Shown here: in pieces, positions 54,800 to 62,955 of the stretch
Layout: the number at the start of each line of letters is the position of its first letter
Numbering within the stretch: position 1 is the stretch's first letter
Assembly (NCBI RefSeq): GCF_012926525.1
Contig: NZ_JABBNI010000036.1
Location: 124,001-188,000, forward strand
DNA length: 64,000 nucleotides
Direction: 5' to 3'
Source of the DNA: Clostridium muellerianum
GTDB taxonomy: Bacteria; Bacillota; Clostridia; Clostridiales; Clostridiaceae
Notes under the pieces: generated by a model
The model's input: the letters and a program-made list of their open reading frames with translations, nothing else
The model's database searches: none
Told to the model about the DNA's origin: nothing
Program-made: the position numbers and the translations under genes

Positions 54800-54955
54800 T
54801 ACTACCCCCTTAAGTAATGATGAAAATCACCAATAACCCAAGGTGGGAAAACGTACAACCACCGCAGCCATCCTCTACGGAATACAATAATTATACTTTA
54901 GAATTATACCATAATTATGTAGAATATATACACAAGGATAAAATGGTAAAACCTC

Positions 54956-55045
54956 ATTTAGAAGTTAGCTGAGCTCATAAATATCTACGAAGGACGTAAA
55001 CAAATTGTTAATAGCCTTACAAACAAGCGTAGCGAATTTGCCATT
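54956..55045. repeat. 70-bp GACGTAAACAAATTGTT repeat, copy next to cassette 1
   Basis: It contains CTCATAAATATC...GGACGTAAACAAATTGTTAA, the core of four dispersed copies (also at 59275, 61197 and 63563), followed by an AGCGAATTTGCCA end. Confidence 0.75.
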
Positions 55046-55187
55046 GGCTCTTATAGTTTTTATATAGAATTCTAACATATTCTCTGTAAAATATATTATT
55101 ATTTTCATGACATATGGTAATAGAACAAATTAACATGTATAATTATTGTATAAATATATTTAATATGGAATAAGGTGGAATTTAGAA

Positions 55188-56849
55188 ATGAAAGTTGATA
55201 GTTTTAAAATATTGAAGCTTGTACCATTATGGAAGAAAAAATCAAATTATAGTATTCCTAAAAATTACGAAAAAAAGCTTGCAGAAAATGTTTTAATTTC
55301 TAATAATACAAGAGAAACAATTATATGTGTTGTTTTTACATTCTTAACTTTATTTCGGATTATATTACATGGAACAAAACATCATCATTCCCATAACCTT
55401 TCTTTAGCCTATAGAAATATTGCTTTAATAAATATACTTATAGTACTTACATGTCTTCTATATTTAATTATAATTAATTCAGTAAGTCTGAAAGAACAAA
55501 TTAAAAAGATAAAGCTTTATAAATTTTTTCTTATAATTTTTATATTTACTATTCAACTTTTAAATACACTTACTTCAGTAAATGCTCAACTATATAACGG
55601 AGATATTACAGCCTTTATTGCAACAATGCTTATATTCTCCATCATTTCAATATTAGAACCCTATAAAAATATATTGATTTCTTTTACTAATTTTGTTTTG
55701 TTAATTATTGGATTACACCTTTTAAATATCCCTCATCCCAAATTGCATCATCAAACTTTTAATGCATTTTTAGTAATGATATTTGCCATCTTATTATCTA
55801 TAATGAATTATTATAACTTTGCAAAAAGTTTTATTCAAAAAAGTGAAATCTTAAATAAAGCAGAAGAACTTGAAATTTATAAAAATCACTTAGAAGAGCT
55901 TATTGAAGAAAGAACAGCAGATTTAGTACAAGCTAATGCAAATCTTTTAGCAGAAACACATATTCGTCATAAGGCAGAACTTGAAGCTATACAATTAAAT
56001 ATAAAATATGAGGAAAAGGAACGTCTATTAAATAAAGCTGTGGAATATGAAAAACTACGTACAGAGTTTTTTGCAAATATTTCTCATGAACTAAGGACAC
56101 CCTTAAATGTAATTTTTTGTGCTGAGCAAATGCTAGATATTATTTTTAAAGGCACTGGACTTGATAATGATGGCCAATTTAAAACTGATAAATATTTACA
56201 TACTATAAAACAAAACTCCTATAGATTACTTAGATTGATTAATAACTTAATTGATATAACAAAAATGGATGCTGGATATTTTGAAGTTACTTTATCTAAT
56301 AATGACATTGTAAAAATCACTGAAGATATTACACTTTCGATTGTTGAATATGCTGAAAATAAAAATATAAGGCTAATTTTTGATACTGAAATAGAAGAAA
56401 AAATTATTGCCTGTGATCCTGATAAAATTGAAAGAATAATGCTTAATTTACTTTCCAATGCAGTTAAGTTTACCCCTAAAAATGGATCTATACATGTAAA
56501 CATTTACGATATGACTGATAAAGTAATAATTTCTGTTAAAGATACAGGTATTGGAATAGATAAGAGTATGCAAAAGCTTATTTTTGATAAATTTGTTCAA
56601 GTGGATAAATCTATTTCAAGAAGAACTGAAGGCAGCGGTATAGGATTATCCCTTGTAAAGTCACTTGTTGAAATGCACAATGGACAAATATCTGTTGTAA
56701 GCGGACTAGGTGAAGGTAGTGAATTTATAATAGAACTCCCAAATGTACAAACTAAAATTGATAATACAAAAATAGAAGAATCTAGTGTCTACAAGAAAAG
56801 CAAAAATATTGAAAAGATAAATTTAGAGTTTTCAGATATATATTTTTAA
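55188..56849 (+). CDS. Membrane sensor histidine kinase
   Basis: The 553-residue kinase has an N-terminal region with about six membrane helices (residues 40-215, including FLLIIFIFTIQLLNTLTSV- and LAFLVMIFAILLSIMNYY-like segments). A long coiled coil follows (EELEIYKNHLEELIEERTAD), then HisKA with FFANISHELRTPLNVIFC (His about 300). The HATPase has NLLSNAVKFTPKNGSIHVNI, DTGIGIDKSM and GSGIGLSLVKSLVEMHNG. From HisKA on it is strikingly similar to the PocR kinase at 24514, including the tail LEFSDIYF. No response regulator adjoins. The His-rich loop KHHHSHN near residue 65 could bind metal. Confidence 0.93.
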   Translation: MKVDSFKILKLVPLWKKKSNYSIPKNYEKKLAENVLISNNTRETIICVVFTFLTLFRIILHGTKHHHSHNLSLAYRNIALINILIVLTCLLYLIIINSVSLKEQIKKIKLYKFFLIIFIFTIQLLNTLTSVNAQLYNGDITAFIATMLIFSIISILEPYKNILISFTNFVLLIIGLHLLNIPHPKLHHQTFNAFLVMIFAILLSIMNYYNFAKSFIQKSEILNKAEELEIYKNHLEELIEERTADLVQANANLLAETHIRHKAELEAIQLNIKYEEKERLLNKAVEYEKLRTEFFANISHELRTPLNVIFCAEQMLDIIFKGTGLDNDGQFKTDKYLHTIKQNSYRLLRLINNLIDITKMDAGYFEVTLSNNDIVKITEDITLSIVEYAENKNIRLIFDTEIEEKIIACDPDKIERIMLNLLSNAVKFTPKNGSIHVNIYDMTDKVIISVKDTGIGIDKSMQKLIFDKFVQVDKSISRRTEGSGIGLSLVKSLVEMHNGQISVVSGLGEGSEFIIELPNVQTKIDNTKIEESSVYKKSKNIEKINLEFSDIYF

Positions 56850-56914
56850 CCTGCATTAAAGGGCCTGAGCAGCATAACCCAAATTAGAAATCCCAAACTG
56901 CATATAGATATTAA

Positions 56915-56955
56915 TACCCGATACTAGAAGAATACTTTATTAGTATCGGGCATCT
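56915..56955 (+). terminator. Terminator after the kinase gene
   Basis: CCCGATACTA pairs perfectly with TAGTATCGGG around a 14-base loop. A second hairpin with a T7 tail lies at about 57006-57048. Confidence 0.8.
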
Positions 56956-57103
56956 TATAAAGAAGATACTTATCTGTTCATTATATTAGGAATTAAGTGA
57001 GAGAAAACTTCTTAAGAATTTAAATTTGTAAGCTCTTAAGAGTTTTTTTATTTTGGCAATATCATTATTAAAATTTTGCATGACAAATTAGTTTTGATAT
57101 TAG

Positions 57104-57697
57104 TTACCATGTTTCTTCCTTAATTTTAGTTATATTAAGAACTCTTTTAGTATGGGGCAGATAATAAATTGTCACCTTTTGATTTTTCTTTAGTAAAGTT
57201 TCACTATCATTCCTATAATGAAAAGTAAAAGTATTTTTATCTGTAACAACTGTAGTCATAGGAATTCTCCTTGTACCAGACTTGCTGTGAGTGACTTTTA
57301 TCCAGTTGGATTTGTCTTTAACAATTTCGTTATCTACAATTGGATTTCTATTAATAGCCCTAGGCAAATCTAATATCTTATTTGGAAAAGATGAAACAAC
57401 AGATACTAAGACCCATAAAAAAAATCCTCCAATAACTAGGGACGTTACACAAGACAATAATTTCTTACAATTAAAGTTAGCTCTACACTTTTTTACTTCT
57501 GATACAAACCCCTTGCATATTAGTGATAAAGTAAAAATAAAAATAATTACACAAATAAAATCAATAAATAAATCAATAAAAAAACCAGTGTATAAAGAAT
57601 AATCAGGACTTATGCTTTTTATAAATAAGAAATTAGCATATAAAATTATACTAAATAATATTATATAAGCAGCAATCTTTTTCATTTTTAAAGCCAT
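57104..57697 (-). CDS. Three-helix membrane protein, partner of the TPR protein
   Basis: The 197-residue protein has membrane helices at about 5-25, 35-58 and 80-102 (VIGGFFLWVLVSVVSSF). An extracytoplasmic domain of about 95 residues ends VTIYYLPHTKRVLNITKIKE. The upstream operon partner has a related domain (VVKVQYLPNTNTMLG, then NATKIKE) after three helices, so the two proteins look like paralogues. ATG 57697 follows TAGGTG and lies 15 bp after the partner's stop. I recognise no named family. Function unknown. Confidence 0.72.
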   Translation of the reverse strand: MALKMKKIAAYIILFSIILYANFLFIKSISPDYSLYTGFFIDLFIDFICVIIFIFTLSLICKGFVSEVKKCRANFNCKKLLSCVTSLVIGGFFLWVLVSVVSSFPNKILDLPRAINRNPIVDNEIVKDKSNWIKVTHSKSGTRRIPMTTVVTDKNTFTFHYRNDSETLLKKNQKVTIYYLPHTKRVLNITKIKEETW

Positions 57698-57712
57698 TTC
57701 AATCACCTACAG

Positions 57713-59224
57713 TTAAATTTTCTTTCTTTTTTTATAGTTATTAAAATTCTTGTTTTCATCAATAAATTTTTGAGCCTTGTCCATTTTTGCTTTTAAAAAT
57801 TGTGAATTAGCCTTTTTATATGTATATAAAGCCTTTTCATATTCTTCGGTGCATATATAATTGTCACCTAATGCCTCTAATACTTTCTCTCTATCAGATT
57901 TATTATTTTCGGGTAAATAATCTAAAGCCTTATTAAAATCTTCAATGGCTTTACTATAATTGCACAATTTATAATAACATAGTCCTCTGTAATAAAATGG
58001 TTCACAGCCTTCAGGAACAAAGCCTGCTACTGCTGTAGATAAACTTTTTATTCCAGCTTCATAAAGTTTTTCATTATACCAGCCTTTTCCTATAGTTAAA
58101 TAATATTTATAATCTTTAGGTATATAGGTATATACCATGTTTTTTAGCTTTTCATATTTCTCTTTCTCTTTTTCTGTATTCTTTATTCCATACTGTGAAT
58201 TTTTTTTAGAAGTTGACATACTTTTATACTGATTTATGGCTGAATCATAGTCTCCCAAAGCTTTATAGTTTTCTGCAATTTCAATTCTAAATGCATCTGC
58301 ATATCCTTTATCAAGGCCCTTTGATAAAGCTAATTCTCTAACCTTCATCAAATCATCTATTGCCTTTTTATATTGCCCAAGTTCTCTATAACAAGCTGCT
58401 CTACTAGCATATATTGCCCAAGGATAAGGTGTGTTTTTATTCATTAATTCAATTGCTTTAGAATAATAACTCATTGCTGTATCATACTCATTATTTTTAC
58501 AATATATAGAAGCTATTGTAGAATACTCATCATACATATTTTCTTTATTTGCTTCCATACTTAATTTACTTTCCTTAATTTTAGTTGCATTTTGCACTCC
58601 CACTGAGTAGTTAGTAGATACACATCCCAGCATAGTATTCGTATTAGGAAGATACTGTACCTTAACTACATAACCTAAATTTTTATTACAACCAGTGGAA
58701 TAGTACTTATTATAGGGTATATTTAAGGACAAAGTTTCTGTTTCAAAAATAGGTTTACTAATATTTTTATTCAAAGATTGAAAATGACTTTTTTGTTTTT
58801 CTGTAATTACAGTGGTAAAAATACATATCTCTGTTTTTGATAAAGGTTTATTCTGAATAACATATTTTAAATCATTAAACCCTTGAACATAATTCTTCAA
58901 TGTATCCTTAAACAAATTACTTAGAAAACATATAGGCATAATCATTAAGATTAAAAATACAAGCCCCTTAATAAATTTTTTAATTCTACTGCCTTTACCA
59001 CATATAATTGTTTCTTTTAAAATAACCTCAACTGCCCATAATACACTGATTATTATTATCAAATTGTAGGTCTTTTTTATCATGGTATTATAAAAATCAT
59101 CATATAAACCTTGATTATTAGCATGTTTCAGTATAATAAAAGTCACAGCTAATATAATTAGTATAATTAAAATTGAAATAGTTATTTTTTGTATTACATT
59201 TTTAGTAGTCTTATCTCTTACCAA
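57713..59224 (-). CDS. Membrane-anchored TPR-repeat protein
   Basis: The 503-residue protein has three membrane helices within residues 10-105 (ISILIILIILAVTFIIL, LIIIISVLWAVEVIL, LVFLILMIMPICFLS). An extracytoplasmic domain follows to about 230, then tetratricopeptide repeats to the end (AMSYYSKAIELMNKNTPYPW, AIDDLMKVRELALSKGL, PFYYRGLCYYKLCNYSKAIE). TPRs mediate protein binding. The start is TTG at 59224, after AGGAGG. It is the first gene of a two-gene operon. A 70-bp repeat lies directly upstream. A role in envelope complex assembly or sensing is possible. Confidence 0.82.
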   Translation of the reverse strand: MVRDKTTKNVIQKITISILIILIILAVTFIILKHANNQGLYDDFYNTMIKKTYNLIIIISVLWAVEVILKETIICGKGSRIKKFIKGLVFLILMIMPICFLSNLFKDTLKNYVQGFNDLKYVIQNKPLSKTEICIFTTVITEKQKSHFQSLNKNISKPIFETETLSLNIPYNKYYSTGCNKNLGYVVKVQYLPNTNTMLGCVSTNYSVGVQNATKIKESKLSMEANKENMYDEYSTIASIYCKNNEYDTAMSYYSKAIELMNKNTPYPWAIYASRAACYRELGQYKKAIDDLMKVRELALSKGLDKGYADAFRIEIAENYKALGDYDSAINQYKSMSTSKKNSQYGIKNTEKEKEKYEKLKNMVYTYIPKDYKYYLTIGKGWYNEKLYEAGIKSLSTAVAGFVPEGCEPFYYRGLCYYKLCNYSKAIEDFNKALDYLPENNKSDREKVLEALGDNYICTEEYEKALYTYKKANSQFLKAKMDKAQKFIDENKNFNNYKKRKKI

Positions 59225-59274
59225 TACTATGCCTCCTATTAATGTTAATCTTATTTTTGAACTTTATTATATTA

Positions 59275-59344
59275 TAGCAAATTTACTGCATCCACAAATA
59301 TCCACGGGGGACGTAAACAGAATGTCAACGATTTGTTTTGCTAA
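59275..59344 (+). repeat. 70-bp GACGTAAAC repeat, isolated copy
   Basis: Ends TAGCAAATT and TTTGTTTTGCTAA flank the core ACAAATATCC...GGGACGTAAAC. Similar in length and ends to the copy at 63563. Confidence 0.75.
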
Positions 59345-59509
59345 TACCTTCAAGTTTCTATATTTGGTATGTAACTTAAAAATCCTATTTAAAAATATCT
59401 ATTCGTAATATAAGTTTTCAAAAAGATATATGCGTAGAAATATTAAAGGTTGGAATTCCAACAGTGCTATTTAATTCATTATCAAGTGTTTCAATAGGAC
59501 TAATAAAAT
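59343..59509 (+). pseudogene. Fragment duplicated from the MATE gene
   Basis: About 167 bp match 53703-53869 inside the MATE gene at roughly 90 percent, for example AAAGGTTGGAATTCCAACAG. It begins exactly at the end of a 70-bp repeat, so repeat-linked duplication is likely. It is not coding. Confidence 0.85.
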
Positions 59510-59590
59510 TGATATTAAATTGTCTAAGGCTATTTTTATGAGTAAAAGTACAGTATTATAAGTGAGAATGATAAATTAATATATTTTTAG

Positions 59591-59621
59591 TTGACTTTCG
59601 TCTAAGGCGAAGGTTTAGAAT
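59591..59621 (+). promoter_or_regulatory. MerR-type promoter of the MerR-methyltransferase gene
   Basis: TTGACT (59591-59596) and TAGAAT (59616-59621) are 19 bp apart, with the dyad CTTTCG...CGAAGG in the spacer. It probably gives autoregulation by the fusion protein. Confidence 0.8.
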
Positions 59622-59653
59622 GATAGTATAATAAGAATATGAGGAGATTAGAT

Positions 59654-60703
59654 ATGAGAGAAGAGTATACTATTAGTCAAATAGCTGAAATGTTTAATAT
59701 TACTACTAATAAGATTAGATTTTATGAGAAAAAAGGATTATTAGTGCCTATAAGACAAAATGATAATAAATATAGAAAATTCAATGAAGAAGATATTGTT
59801 AGGTTACAATCTATATTACTTTATAGATCAATTGGGCTGAGTATTGATGTTATAAAAAATATATTAAAAAATAATGAAAAAGAAAATTATTTAACTCATT
59901 TTAATAATCAATGGAAATTAGTTAATGATGAAATTCATAGACTTAATGTAATAAGAAAATCTTTAGAGGTAGTAATAGATAAAATTTATGAAGAAACAGA
60001 GGATTATAAAATAAAAGATGATTTATTAGAAATAATAAAAGAGAGTAATAAATTGAATAATATTAAGAATGAATGGAAAGATAAGTGGAATTTTAATGGT
60101 TGGGCAAAATCATATGATGATGATGTTAAGAAAGATAATGGAGAATTAAAAATATATAAAAATTATGAATTAATATTGCAAAGTGTATATGAATTAGTAG
60201 AAAAGTTAGATAGAAAGAATTCTAAGATACTTGAAATAGGTGTAGGAACAGGAAATTTAGCAAGTAAATTTTTAAATAACAATTATGAAATAATAGGAAT
60301 AGACCAATCTAGAGAAATGCTGTCAGTTGCAAAAGAAAAATATCCTAAGTTAAAGGTTAGATTAGGCGAATTTTTAAAGATACCTTACGATAATAAGTCT
60401 TTTGATATTATTATTTCAACATATGCATTTCATCATTTAAATGAAAATGAAAAATGTATTGCAATACAAGAAATGATAAGAGTATTAAAAGATAATGGAG
60501 CAGTAATTATTGGAGATTTAATGTTTGAAAGTAAAGATTCAGAAGAAAAAATATTAAAGGATTTATCACAGGAACAGATAGATGAAATAAAAGATGAATA
60601 CTATTCGTATATTAACTTATTAAGAGATGAATTTAGTAAATATAATAAAAAATTAGAGTATACTAGAATAGATAAGTTTAACTATATTATAAAAATACAG
60701 TAA
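59654..60703 (+). CDS. MerR regulator fused to a SAM methyltransferase
   Basis: The 349-residue fusion has an N-terminal MerR HTH (TISQIAEMFNITTNKIRFYE, then KKGLLVPIR) and a dimerisation coiled coil (about 75-120). A class I methyltransferase domain occupies about 150-300: motif I ILEIGVGTGNLASKFL, motif II IIGIDQSREMLSVAKEKYPK, then IPYDNKSFDIIISTYAFHHL and MIRVLKDNGAVIIGDLMF. Its own promoter is MerR-type with a 19-bp spacer. A likely reading is a sensor that both induces expression and methylates (inactivates) a small toxic molecule. The start at 59654 has GAGGAG 7 bases upstream. Ligand unknown. Confidence 0.9.
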   Translation: MREEYTISQIAEMFNITTNKIRFYEKKGLLVPIRQNDNKYRKFNEEDIVRLQSILLYRSIGLSIDVIKNILKNNEKENYLTHFNNQWKLVNDEIHRLNVIRKSLEVVIDKIYEETEDYKIKDDLLEIIKESNKLNNIKNEWKDKWNFNGWAKSYDDDVKKDNGELKIYKNYELILQSVYELVEKLDRKNSKILEIGVGTGNLASKFLNNNYEIIGIDQSREMLSVAKEKYPKLKVRLGEFLKIPYDNKSFDIIISTYAFHHLNENEKCIAIQEMIRVLKDNGAVIIGDLMFESKDSEEKILKDLSQEQIDEIKDEYYSYINLLRDEFSKYNKKLEYTRIDKFNYIIKIQ

Positions 60704-60767
60704 ATATATTTAATAAAGAAAAAATTATATATGTTTATTTTTATAAAAAATTTGATATAATATAAAT

Positions 60768-60897
60768 AAGAAAAGCTTAGTGCTGGTAACACTAAGCAGT
60801 CCCTAGAATATTTGTTTTAGGGCTATTGGATTTAATTTATTTCGTATAAATTATTAGAAAAAGCACAACTATTCTTGTTGGGATGGAGTGCTTTTTT
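60768..60897 (+). ncRNA. Candidate antisense (antitoxin-like) RNA, copy 2
   Basis: The promoter TGATATAAT (TATAAT at 60756-60761) leads to about 130 nt with hairpin GCTTAGTG/CACTAAGC, then CCCTA/TAGGG (where copy 1 has CCTTA, a C-G to T-G change that keeps pairing). The terminator is AAAAGCAC/GTGCTTTT, overlapping the end of the leftward small gene. Confidence 0.65.
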
Positions 60898-61036
60898 CTT
60901 TGCTTTTAATTTCTATATCAAGACCAAGAAACTTAATCTTAATCTTTAAATTATATACAAAAAGATTATGTTGTAAAACCAATCTAATAATATAAATTAT
61001 TGAAACACATTTTATGAGTGTATCTAGCATATCCAA
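60869..61036 (-). CDS. Small membrane protein, toxin-like, copy 2
   Basis: The protein is 55 residues from TTG 61036 (53 from ATG 61030). It has a hydrophobic stretch (CVSIIYIIRLVL) and a basic tail ending KSTPSQQE. The N-terminal half has diverged from copy 1, while the start (TTG-GAT-ATG), the GGGGGTGG ribosome site and the C-terminal end are kept. The leftward promoter is TGGTATAAT (TATAAT at 61141-61146). The 5' UTR hairpin is GGGG/CCCC where copy 1 has GGTGG/CCACC. Toxin role is inference from architecture. Confidence 0.55.
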   Translation of the reverse strand: MDMLDTLIKCVSIIYIIRLVLQHNLFVYNLKIKIKFLGLDIEIKSKEKSTPSQQE

Positions 61037-61196
61037 TACCACCCCCTAACTATGATGAAATATTCACCAATAGTCCAAGGGGATAAAATATTCAAAACCC
61101 CCGCAGCCATCCACTACGGAATTCTAATTTCTACTTTAGAATTATACCATAATTATCTAGAACATATACACAAGAATAAAATGGAAAAACTTCATT

Positions 61197-61265
61197 TAGA
61201 AATTCGCTATGCGCATAAATATCTCTGAAAAATGTAAACAAATTGTTAATGATTTGTTTTGCTAA
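61197..61265. repeat. 70-bp GACGTAAAC repeat, copy next to cassette 2
   Basis: AAATTCGCTATGCGCATAAA begins it, then AATGTAAACAAATTGTTAAT and TTTGTTTTGCTAA. The last bases give the LysR gene its stop codon. Confidence 0.78.
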
Positions 61266-62140
61266 AGAAAAGAGGAAGGTCTAAACTCATTTAGCCACAG
61301 ATTTACTGCTTCCGAATTAATTCGCTGTTTGTTTAGTAATACGTAGCTTTCCATTCTTGGCGGCTTGCTTTCAAGAAGCTTTACTTCTACTAGTGAACCT
61401 TCTTTCAGAAACCTTCTAGCGGCGGACTCCATAATGAAGCTAAAGCCAATCCCTGCCTTTAAAAATGTAATGATGTTATTACTAATATTGATATCCAGCG
61501 GATATACATAGTTTTTCGGAAAAACTGAGTAGAACCACTCTTGAAATGGTTCAGTAAGAATTGCGGAGGATAATAAAGGTAAATTTCTAAGCTCATGGTC
61601 TGTGATACCGCATGAAGTGTAACTATTCTGTGATCCTGTAACCAATATGATTTTGTCACTATAGAAAGGTTCACATATAAATTGGGAAGATTTAATATCC
61701 AAATATGTAAATGCAATATCTAATTGATTTTCATGAAGCATTTGTATCAGTTCTTCACTATGTTCTATAGTAACTCTTATTGCAATTCTTTTATTTTGTT
61801 GCATATATTTAAGAATCATGTCTTGAACATGACAATCGTAAATAGAGTGAACAGCACCTATATTAAGTGTATCTTTGAATAATTCCAGGGCTTTAAGTCG
61901 AGAAATAGCAGACTCATGTATGCTTAATAATTGTTTAGCGTATGGAAGAAAAATTTCTCCCGCATTTGTAAGTACTACATTTTTATTTGTACGAATAAAT
62001 AAGGTTTCACCTATATTATCTTCCAAATGTTTTATTCTGCTGGTGATGGTAGATTGAACCACATGGAGATGTTCTGCTGTTTTAGTAAAGTTTTTCAACT
62101 TAGCTAAGCAAATGAAAGTTTTTAAAAGTTCATAGTCCAT
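61262..62140 (-). CDS. LysR family transcriptional regulator
   Basis: The 292-residue protein has the LysR HTH (DYELLKTFICLAKLKNFTKT, then VVQSTITSRIKHLEDNIGET) and a periplasmic-binding-like sensor (TLNIGAVHSIYDCHVQDMIL, IAFTYLDIKSSQFICEPFYS). The start at 62140 follows AAGGGGTG. It is divergent from the GlcG-like gene at 62397 and the isochorismatase-family gene after it, its likely targets. The last codons run into a 70-bp repeat, so the native C-terminus may differ by a few residues. Confidence 0.93.
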   Translation of the reverse strand: MDYELLKTFICLAKLKNFTKTAEHLHVVQSTITSRIKHLEDNIGETLFIRTNKNVVLTNAGEIFLPYAKQLLSIHESAISRLKALELFKDTLNIGAVHSIYDCHVQDMILKYMQQNKRIAIRVTIEHSEELIQMLHENQLDIAFTYLDIKSSQFICEPFYSDKIILVTGSQNSYTSCGITDHELRNLPLLSSAILTEPFQEWFYSVFPKNYVYPLDINISNNIITFLKAGIGFSFIMESAARRFLKEGSLVEVKLLESKPPRMESYVLLNKQRINSEAVNLWLNEFRPSSFL

Positions 62141-62396
62141 GCTGCAAATCACCCCTTTCTATAATCAATATTTTCGATAGATATAATTAGATATATTCGT
62201 TATACAAATAGAAAAACCTCTTTTATAATTTAATTGTAACAACTTGATGTAAAAATATTCTATAGGAAGGAGTATATATGCATGTATATGATGAATGAAG
62301 AAATTGAATCCTTCTTATAGCAACATCAGGTGGATTTAAGAACAAATCTTATATATTTCAGAAATAGAAAGTAATAAAATTAGGAGGAAATAGAAA

Positions 62397-62828
62397 ATGA
62401 ATAAATTATTTATGAAGCCCACATTGACTCTTGAAATTGCTAAAGTGATTTCTTCAGCTGCAGAAGCAGAAGCTGATAGAAACGGTTGGGCTGTAGCTAT
62501 TGCAGTGACAGATGATAGAGGTGAATTAATACATTTTATAAGAAAGGATAATACTACAAATGCAGCGATAGGTATAGCCCAAAAGAAAGCTTTCCATGCA
62601 GCAAATTATAGACGAAATACAATGTTTCATCAGAAATTATTGTCAGAAGGAAATGAGAATATTGCTGTATTGAGTCTGCCAAACTGCATGCCTGTTGAAG
62701 GTGGCATACAATTGATTTACGAAGGCAACGTTGTAGGAGCAATAGGAGTAAGTGGTTTAGCATCATATAATGATGGACGAGTTGCACAAAAAGGTTGTGA
62801 AGCCTTTGAAAAATTAATGTCAGAGTAA
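62397..62828 (+). CDS. GlcG/HbpS-type heme-binding family protein
   Basis: The 143-residue protein shows the family pattern: LTLEIAKVISSAAEAEADRN, then GWAVAIAVTDDRGELIHFIR, AIGIAQKKAFHAANYRR and LPNCMPVEGGIQLIYEGNVV ending GAIGVSGL. The fold is the GlcG/HbpS (DUF336) dimer that binds heme or small cofactors, and it is also seen as an accessory in diol and glycolate metabolism. AGGAGG lies before the ATG. Divergent LysR upstream, isochorismatase-like hydrolase downstream on the same strand (127 bp). A short upstream stretch (about 62280-62330) has an ATG frame with an early TAG, probably a remnant. Confidence 0.9.
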   Translation: MNKLFMKPTLTLEIAKVISSAAEAEADRNGWAVAIAVTDDRGELIHFIRKDNTTNAAIGIAQKKAFHAANYRRNTMFHQKLLSEGNENIAVLSLPNCMPVEGGIQLIYEGNVVGAIGVSGLASYNDGRVAQKGCEAFEKLMSE

Positions 62829-62955
62829 TTTTGTAAGTGATGCAGTAATTTTAGTCAATATTATCTTGTGGTAGTCAATTAAGACAAGCAATATAATATT
62901 GACTAATTTGAAATAATTAAGAAAAGATTATTTAAGAGCGAAAGGAAGAAAGTAT

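Noticed and set aside
54615-54836. A 73-codon frame on the plus strand
   Set aside because: It is antisense to the small membrane-protein gene and starts in the shared terminator; the leftward frame has the promoter, ribosome site and conservation.
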